Assembly (NCBI GenBank): GCA_937901055.1
Contig: CALCGO010000471.1
Span: 1-18,432 of the forward strand
From: an uncultured Rhodobacterales bacterium
GTDB lineage: Bacteria > Pseudomonadota > Alphaproteobacteria > Rhodobacterales > Rhodobacteraceae
Reading direction: 5' to 3'
Length of the DNA: 18,432 nucleotides
A program made the position numbers and the translations under genes. The notes beneath the pieces are model-generated. The model was not told where the DNA came from, made no database searches, and was given only the letters and a program-made list of their open reading frames with translations. Positions 14,568 to 18,432 of the stretch are shown one piece after another. Positions within the stretch are counted from its first letter, which is position 1. Every line of letters begins with the position of its first letter.

Positions 14568-14810
14568 TCAGAGCTTGTTATGCGTACCATCGCATAGCGG
14601 CATCTTGGACGACTGTTTGCAACCACAGAAGAACACCTTACCGGTTTTGGTAGCAGTGTATTTCACAGGCGAGATCCCCGTACCTTTGTGCGAACTATCA
14701 CAAAACGGTTGGTTTTTCGAACGCCCGCAAGCGCACCAGAAGTAGTTCTTACCTTCAACGACCTCGGTCGCATACGGTCCTTTTTGCGCAATAATCGGTG
14801 CGTCAGTCAT
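14568..14810 (-). CDS. Iron-sulfur protein with two CDGSH motifs
   Basis: The product from ATG 14810 has 80 residues; GGGGAAG upstream supports this start over a GTG/TTG-type extension to 14873. Two CDGSH zinc-finger-like motifs are seen: CACGRSKNQPFCDSSH (about residues 26-41) and CGCKQSSKMPLCDGTH (about 62-77). Each follows C-x-C-x(8)-C-D-x-S/T-H, so each should bind one [2Fe-2S] cluster with three Cys and one His. A tandem CDGSH protein on one short chain resembles the mitochondrial CISD3/MiNT type. There is no signal or membrane segment, so it is cytoplasmic. The role in bacteria is unclear: electron or cluster transfer. It is separated from serA by a strong hairpin. Confidence 0.9.
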   Translation of the reverse strand: MTDAPIIAQKGPYATEVVEGKNYFWCACGRSKNQPFCDSSHKGTGISPVKYTATKTGKVFFCGCKQSSKMPLCDGTHNKL

Positions 14811-14833
14811 AGTCTTCCCCTTTTTGTTGAACG

Positions 14834-14860
14834 CCGACCCTCGCGAAAAGCAAGGGTCGG
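14834..14860 (-). terminator. Strong hairpin between serA and the CDGSH gene (T-poor)
   Basis: CCGACCCT (14834-14841) and AGGGTCGG (14853-14860) form a perfect 8-bp GC-rich stem with an 11-base loop. On the minus strand it is followed by CGTTCAACAAAAAGG, not by a T run, so it is either a terminator of the T-poor kind or an mRNA processing/stability stem for the serC-serA transcript. It lies 26 bases after the serA stop and 24 before the CDGSH start. Confidence 0.45.
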
Positions 14861-14885
14861 AGCAAGTCAACAAATTGTCACTGGC

Positions 14886-16478
14886 TTAAAACGCCAACGC
14901 TTTTGCCTGCGTAACCTGCGGCAACCGGACGATTGTCGCCAAGGTTTCATCGTCGATCTTGGCATCCACACCCAGCAAAGCAATCGCCTCGCCGTCCTTG
15001 GTTTCACGCCCCAATGCGAAGGTTGCGATGTTCACACCAAGCGCGCCCAACGTCGTACCCAACGCACCAATATACCCCGGAATATCCGAGTTGGTCGTGT
15101 AAAGCATAAACGGCATCGGATCCGCTTCAAGGTTGATCCCCTTGATTTGGATGAACCGCGGACGACCATCCGAATAAATCGTTCCGGCAACCGAACGACA
15201 CTGATTTTCCGTGGTCACAGTCAGCCGCATATAAGACCCGAAAGCCCCCTGCGCATCCTTGCGAATCTCGGTGATCTTAATACCGCGTTCACGTGCAACA
15301 ATCGGCGCAGAAACCATGTTCACACTACCTTCACCAACCAGCGGGATCAGCAAGCTAGCAGTCAAGGTTGAGATAAGCGGCTTCAGGTTCAACTCGCCAA
15401 CCGTACCGACGAATTCAATCTCGATCTCGGTAATCGGGCTTTCGGTCACCTGACCAGCAAATCCGCCGAGCATTTCGGAAAGCTCGATCCAAGGCTTCAA
15501 TATCGGCGCTTCTTCAGCCGTAACACTTGGCGCGTTAATGGCGTTGGCGATAGCCCCGTTCATCAGGTAATCCGACATCTGTTCCGCCACATGCAGCGCA
15601 ACATTTTCCTGCGCCTCGCTTGTCGCAGCCCCTAGGTGCGGGGTGCAAACCACGTTTGGCAGGCCATACAGCACGTTGTCCTTGGCGGGTTCATCCGCGT
15701 AAACATCGAAAGCCGCGCCAGCCAACTGGCCGGATTTCAACGCCTCAGCAACAGCTTCTTCGTCGACCAGACCACCACGGGCACAGTTAATCAGGTATGC
15801 GCCCTTCTTGATTTTGGCGATACGTTCGGCGGACAACAGGTTGGCCGTTTTCTCGGTTTTTGGCAGGTGAAGCGTGATGAAATCGGCACGGCCCAATAGT
15901 ACGTCTAGGTCATCCACCTTGGTCACGCCAAGTGCTTCAGCGCGGTCATGGGAAAGGAATGGATCAAAGGCGACAACCTTCATCTTCAGCCCAATCGCGC
16001 GACTAGCCACGACGGATCCAATGTTACCAGACCCGATCAAACCCAGCGTTTTGCCGGTAATCTCGGAGCCCATAAATTTCGACTTTTCCCATTTGCCAGC
16101 TTGCGTCGAAGCATCTGCTGCCGGAATTTGACGCGCCACAGCAAACATCATCGCAATGGCATGTTCCGCCGTGGTGATGGAATTACCAAACGGCGTGTTC
16201 ATAACAACAATACCCTTGGCGCTAGCGGCGCTAAGGTCAACGTTGTCCACACCGATACCAGCACGCCCAATCACCTTCAGGTTATCGGCTTTAGCGATCA
16301 GATCAGCAGTTGCCTTTGTTGCCGAACGAATAGCTAGGCCATCATAGTCGCCAATAATCGCGGCCAGTTTCGCAGGGTCTTTGCCAAGGTCAGGCTGGAA
16401 ATCGACCTCAACACCGTTGTCTTTGAAAATCTGAACGGCGGCAGTCGACAGTTTGTCGGATATAAGAACTTTGGGCAT
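14886..16478 (-). CDS. serA: D-3-phosphoglycerate dehydrogenase
   Basis: The 530-residue enzyme catalyses the first step of the phosphorylated serine pathway with NAD. The Rossmann motif GSGNIG is at 149-154 and Asp171 (AFDPF) follows as NAD-specific acidic residue. Catalytic residues are Arg234 (NCARGGLVDE), Glu263 (VYADEPA) and His281 (TPHLGAATSEAQ). After about residue 320 come the intervening (ASB) domain and a C-terminal ACT domain (from about 455, TNSDIPGYIGALGTTLGALG). This is the long type I form, where serine feedback control often works through these domains. AAGGAG precedes the ATG, 24 bases after the serC stop, so the two form an operon. Confidence 0.96.
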   Translation of the reverse strand: MPKVLISDKLSTAAVQIFKDNGVEVDFQPDLGKDPAKLAAIIGDYDGLAIRSATKATADLIAKADNLKVIGRAGIGVDNVDLSAASAKGIVVMNTPFGNSITTAEHAIAMMFAVARQIPAADASTQAGKWEKSKFMGSEITGKTLGLIGSGNIGSVVASRAIGLKMKVVAFDPFLSHDRAEALGVTKVDDLDVLLGRADFITLHLPKTEKTANLLSAERIAKIKKGAYLINCARGGLVDEEAVAEALKSGQLAGAAFDVYADEPAKDNVLYGLPNVVCTPHLGAATSEAQENVALHVAEQMSDYLMNGAIANAINAPSVTAEEAPILKPWIELSEMLGGFAGQVTESPITEIEIEFVGTVGELNLKPLISTLTASLLIPLVGEGSVNMVSAPIVARERGIKITEIRKDAQGAFGSYMRLTVTTENQCRSVAGTIYSDGRPRFIQIKGINLEADPMPFMLYTTNSDIPGYIGALGTTLGALGVNIATFALGRETKDGEAIALLGVDAKIDDETLATIVRLPQVTQAKALAF

Positions 16479-16502
16479 AAAAATGCTCCTTCTTTCGTAG
16501 AA

Positions 16503-17669
16503 TTAGAGGTTGGCTTTGGTGGCTTCAAAAGCCCAGTCCAGCCAAGGGGTCATGGCCTGCACGTCAGCGGTATCAACCGTCGCACCACACCAGATACGCA
16601 AACCCGCAGGGGCGTCGCGGTAACCATTGATGTCGTAAGCGGCGGCCTCGGCCTCCAGCAATTTCGTCATGGCTTTGGTGAAAGCACGCTGCGCGGCATC
16701 GTCCAAAGACGCAATCGCCGGATCAACGATTTTCAGACAGACCGAGGTGTTGGACCGCATCGCTGGATCAGCAACAAGGTTTTCAACCCAATCGGTTTGA
16801 TCGACCCAGCTTTGCAATGCTTCAAAGTTCGCATCAGCACGGGCGCAAGTTGCGGCCAAACCGCCAAGCCCTTCCATCCATTCCAACGCATCGTCGGCAT
16901 CGGCCACGGCCAGCATCGACGGCGTATTGATCGTAGCACCGGTAAAGATACCCTCGATCAGTTTGCCACCTTTGGTCATGCGGAAAATCTTCGGCAACGG
17001 GCGATCCGGTGTGAAGGTCTCAAGCCGTTCAACCGCACGAGGCGACAGAACGATAACGCCGTGCGCCGCTTCGCCGCCCATCGCTTTTTGCCAGCTAAAG
17101 GTGGTGACATCCAACTTGTCCCAATCGAGGTCTTGCGCGAAAGCCGCAGAAGTCGCGTCGCAAATCGTCAGCCCTTCGCGGTCATCGGCAATCCAGTCGC
17201 CATTTGGAACACGCGCGCCGGAAGTCGTGCCGTTCCATGTGAACACCACATCGGCGTCCTTACGAACGGCGGTCAAATCCGGCAGCTCGCCATATTCGGC
17301 TTTCAGCACATTCACATCGTCCAGTTTCAACTGGTTCTTGATGTCGCCAGACCAGCCCGCGCCAAAGCTTTCCCAGACCAGCACATCGACGGGGCGTGCG
17401 CCAAGCAAGGACCACAGCGCCATTTCAACAGCGCCAGTATCAGACGCCGGCACGATGCCAACGCGATAGCCGTCGGGCACATTCAGCATTGCCGCCATGC
17501 GGTCGATTACGGATTTGATCTGTGCCTTGGGTTCCGCTGCGCGGTGCGAACGGCCAAGAAACGCTTTGCCAGCGACGCTTTCAAGCGACCAACTGGGGCG
17601 TTTGGGGCATGGACCAGATGAGAATTCGGGGCGCGCAGGCAAGACCTGCGGCGGTAAAGGGAGGCTCAT
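16503..17669 (-). CDS. serC: Phosphoserine aminotransferase (alphaproteobacterial/archaeal-type SerC)
   Basis: The 388-residue PLP enzyme converts 3-phosphohydroxypyruvate and glutamate to phosphoserine. It belongs to the variant found in Rhizobiales/Rhodobacterales and Methanosarcina rather than the E. coli form. It begins with PARPEFSSGPCPKRP, then GRSHRAAEPK (substrate binding), and has the PLP lysine Lys195 in TTFSWQKAMGGE. The cofactor Asp is at 171 in TICDATSAAF. The C-terminal half contains TGATINTPSMLAVADA. AGGAG lies six bases before the ATG at 17669. It is first in serC-serA. The leader can fold over this ribosome binding site (see 17671-17720). Confidence 0.95.
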   Translation of the reverse strand: MSLPLPPQVLPARPEFSSGPCPKRPSWSLESVAGKAFLGRSHRAAEPKAQIKSVIDRMAAMLNVPDGYRVGIVPASDTGAVEMALWSLLGARPVDVLVWESFGAGWSGDIKNQLKLDDVNVLKAEYGELPDLTAVRKDADVVFTWNGTTSGARVPNGDWIADDREGLTICDATSAAFAQDLDWDKLDVTTFSWQKAMGGEAAHGVIVLSPRAVERLETFTPDRPLPKIFRMTKGGKLIEGIFTGATINTPSMLAVADADDALEWMEGLGGLAATCARADANFEALQSWVDQTDWVENLVADPAMRSNTSVCLKIVDPAIASLDDAAQRAFTKAMTKLLEAEAAAYDINGYRDAPAGLRIWCGATVDTADVQAMTPWLDWAFEATKANL

Positions 17670-17670
17670 G

Positions 17671-17720
17671 GATGGCTCCTACATCAGGACGATATTTTTG
17701 AGCCTGCCATCGCTCGTCCT
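17671..17720 (-). promoter_or_regulatory. serC mRNA leader with candidate pseudoknot over the ribosome binding site
   Basis: On the minus strand, AGGACGA (17720-17714) can pair with TCGTCCT (17692-17686), leaving a 21-base loop. The loop contains GATGGC (17711-17706) and GGCTC (17704-17700). These can pair with GCCATC (17676-17671) or GAGCC (17678-17674), which include or abut the AGGAG of serC. The loop ends in the A-rich AAAAATA. This is the layout of an H-type pseudoknot closing a ribosome binding site. A conserved serC leader motif has been described in alphaproteobacteria by comparative genomics; I cannot confirm that this is the same element. Confidence 0.5.
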
Positions 17721-17774
17721 TATTCCGACGACCTGCCCACTGACCTGTTACGGGATTCGGGCGGGCGTATGCAA

Positions 17775-17787
17775 GACATTAAATGTC
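17775..17787. promoter_or_regulatory. 13-bp inverted repeat upstream of serC
   Basis: GACATTAAATGTC on the plus strand has 6-bp arms around one base. It sits about 106 bases upstream of the serC ATG and just after the TTGCGA sequence (minus strand) that could serve as a -35 box. It is a candidate operator or promoter-overlapping site for serC-serA. The evidence is symmetry and position only. Confidence 0.3.
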
Positions 17788-17826
17788 GCAATTTGGCGAA
17801 AGGGTGTCGTTAATGTTTCCGAAAGG

Positions 17827-17860
17827 AAAACCCGTGTCGCGTTTGGAAACACGACACGGG
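17827..17860 (-). terminator. Intrinsic terminator of the DUF1127-like gene
   Basis: On the minus strand CCCGTGTCG and CGACACGGG form a perfect 9-bp stem around a 12-base loop, followed directly by TTTTCCTTTC. It begins eight bases after the stop of the gene at 17868, so it ends that transcript and insulates serC-serA. Confidence 0.85.
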
Positions 17861-17867
17861 CTATCGG

Positions 17868-18110
17868 TTAGAGGTGGGAAAATGGGCCGGATGTGGCGTG
17901 ATGCTCGGGACCTTGTCGATGTCGCTCGAAACCGACGTCTTTGCCAAGGTGCTCACTCAGGTCAATTGACCGTGTGCCAAGCTCAAGCCGCTCTTCCAGC
18001 CGTGCGAGGGCCAATGCTGCAGCCACAAGAAATTGTGAGATAGCAGGAATACGCGCACGAGCAGATAAATCTGCGCTCTGCGCGACATGGCGAGGTAGGG
18101 TAAGTATCAT
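17868..18110 (-). CDS. DUF1127-like small protein
   Basis: The start is ATG 18110, preceded by AAGGAG with six bases between; a TTG at 18140 would add ten residues including that ribosome binding site and is not likely. The 80-residue product has a hydrophobic/helical first half (IPAISQFLVAAALALARLEE) and then SIDLSEHLGKDVGFERHRQ. The latter follows the DUF1127 core L-x-x-H-L-L-x-D-I-G-L with one change at the second Leu. DUF1127 proteins are small, often Arg-rich, and in alphaproteobacteria some have been tied to phosphate metabolism, RNA turnover or stress; the arginine content is low here, so the role is open. It is monocistronic: terminator at 17827-17860 and a divergent MocR gene upstream. 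Confidence 0.65.
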   Translation of the reverse strand: MILTLPRHVAQSADLSARARIPAISQFLVAAALALARLEERLELGTRSIDLSEHLGKDVGFERHRQGPEHHATSGPFSHL

Positions 18111-18126
18111 ATCGCGCTCCTTAGGT

Positions 18127-18232
18127 TTGTATTGATACAATTATCAATGTGTGTCATTTGTACTAACAATCGCCTGATACAATTTGGAATCGGTGAAATC
18201 TATGGAAACATTGTAATGGATACAATTTGGAA
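18127..18232. promoter_or_regulatory. Three GATACAATT direct repeats at 42-43 base spacing between the divergent genes
   Basis: GATACAATT occurs at 18134, 18176 and 18219; the last two copies share 14 bases (GATACAATTTGGAA). The starts are 42 and 43 bases apart, about four helical turns. The first copy lies inside nested palindromes: TTGTAT/ATACAA at 18127-18140 and ATTGATA/TATCAAT at 18131-18148. The third overlaps the start codon of the MocR gene, also as ATTGTA/TACAAT around it. MocR/GntR regulators are known to bind direct repeats, so autoregulation and control of the divergent DUF1127-like gene are likely (inference). Confidence 0.55.
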
Positions 18233-18432
18233 GCCCGAACTGTTGCAAAAAGGCACCGCCAAGTATCGTGCGTTGCTAAATACAATACGTGATGCATTAG
18301 AAAATGGTACAATTTCCAAAGGTGACCGCCTGCCCCCCGTTCGGGACATGGCGTGGCAATTAAAGATCACACCTGGAACAGTGGCACGCGCTTACCAACT
18401 GGGCATCGAGGAAGGGTTACTGGAAGCCCAAG
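18216..18432 (+). CDS. GntR/MocR family transcriptional regulator, N-terminal part (partial)
   Basis: The ATG at 18216 opens a frame that runs off the window after 72 codons. The visible part is a GntR-type winged helix-turn-helix: KYRALLNTIRDALENGTISK, GDRLPPVRDMAWQLKITPGT, then VARAYQLGIEEGLLEA. The R-L-P-P-x-R-x-x-A-x-x-L and T-V-x-R-A-Y elements are those of MocR proteins, in which a PLP-binding aminotransferase-like domain follows; that domain would lie beyond the window. An out-of-frame ATG (18202) gives a four-residue frame whose TAA overlaps this start as TAATG. No strong Shine-Dalgarno is seen. The target may be its own promoter and the divergent DUF1127-like gene. Confidence 0.8.
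   Translation, partial: MDTIWKPELLQKGTAKYRALLNTIRDALENGTISKGDRLPPVRDMAWQLKITPGTVARAYQLGIEEGLLEAQ

Noticed and set aside
14811..14873. N-terminal extension of the CDGSH protein
   Set aside because: GGGGAAG precedes the inner ATG, and the extension would run through the hairpin at 14834-14860.
16797..17621. 274-codon plus-strand frame opposite serC
   Set aside because: Shadow of serC produced by codon bias.
18111..18140. TTG start of the DUF1127-like gene at 18140
   Set aside because: AAGGAG lies before the ATG at 18110, and the extension would translate the ribosome binding site and the palindrome.
18127..18316. CRISPR array
   Set aside because: The GATACAATT repeats are only 9-14 bases, differ in flanks and run into a coding sequence; no array or cas genes are present.
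1..18432. tRNA or rRNA genes
   Set aside because: I saw no cloverleaf with a GTTCRANNC T-arm and no rRNA-like conserved blocks in the gaps; a covariance search was not possible.

Overview
The window looks like a chromosomal piece of a marine alphaproteobacterium of the Rhodobacteraceae (Roseobacter group). The evidence is the family-typical gene sets: rpiA-gor-hflK-hflC-DUF2065-Do protease, purA-DUF2842-creA-thiN, and serC-serA with the alphaproteobacterial type of SerC, plus a DUF1127 gene and a MocR regulator. Base composition is moderate (AT-richer than most roseobacters) and GTG/TTG starts are common. The genus cannot be named from what is visible.

Layout. Bases 1-215 are the tail of a small heme-copper-oxidase-like membrane protein. 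Bases 216-2760 are an AT-rich accessory stretch. It holds broken or short reading frames, an AlpA-like remnant, a YecA/UPF0149 gene that loses its C-terminus at a junction near 1721-1740, and two minus-strand units (1712-2053 and 2137-2520). These two units share the same leader (an AATAAATA box, a hairpin that differs by a compensatory base-pair change, and GGAGCAGAAA before the start) and encode related small proteins; one also encodes a 36-residue membrane peptide. Bases 2775-3314 encode a short RTX protein whose stop codon overlaps that of the Do protease.

Bases 3311-9225 are one minus-strand cluster for envelope quality control and redox/pentose metabolism: rpiA, gor, hflK, hflC, DUF2065 and degP-like. 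sdaA (9408-10802) runs the other way from a promoter region with a perfect 16-bp palindrome. Bases 11190-18110 are minus-strand again: DUF1127, serC-serA, a two-CDGSH iron-sulfur protein, a GNAT acetyltransferase, then the tightly overlapping purA-DUF2842-creA-thiN operon. At the right edge a MocR/GntR regulator starts divergently from the DUF1127 gene, behind a regularly spaced direct repeat.

Functionally, serine synthesis (serC-serA) and serine breakdown (sdaA) lie within 7 kb, each with its own regulatory-looking DNA or RNA element. HflK/HflC, the DUF2065 protein and the Do protease form a membrane/periplasm proteolysis module. The least explained parts are the twin leader units at 1.7-2.5 kb, the serC leader, which can be drawn as a pseudoknot over its own ribosome binding site, and the triple repeat in front of the MocR gene.
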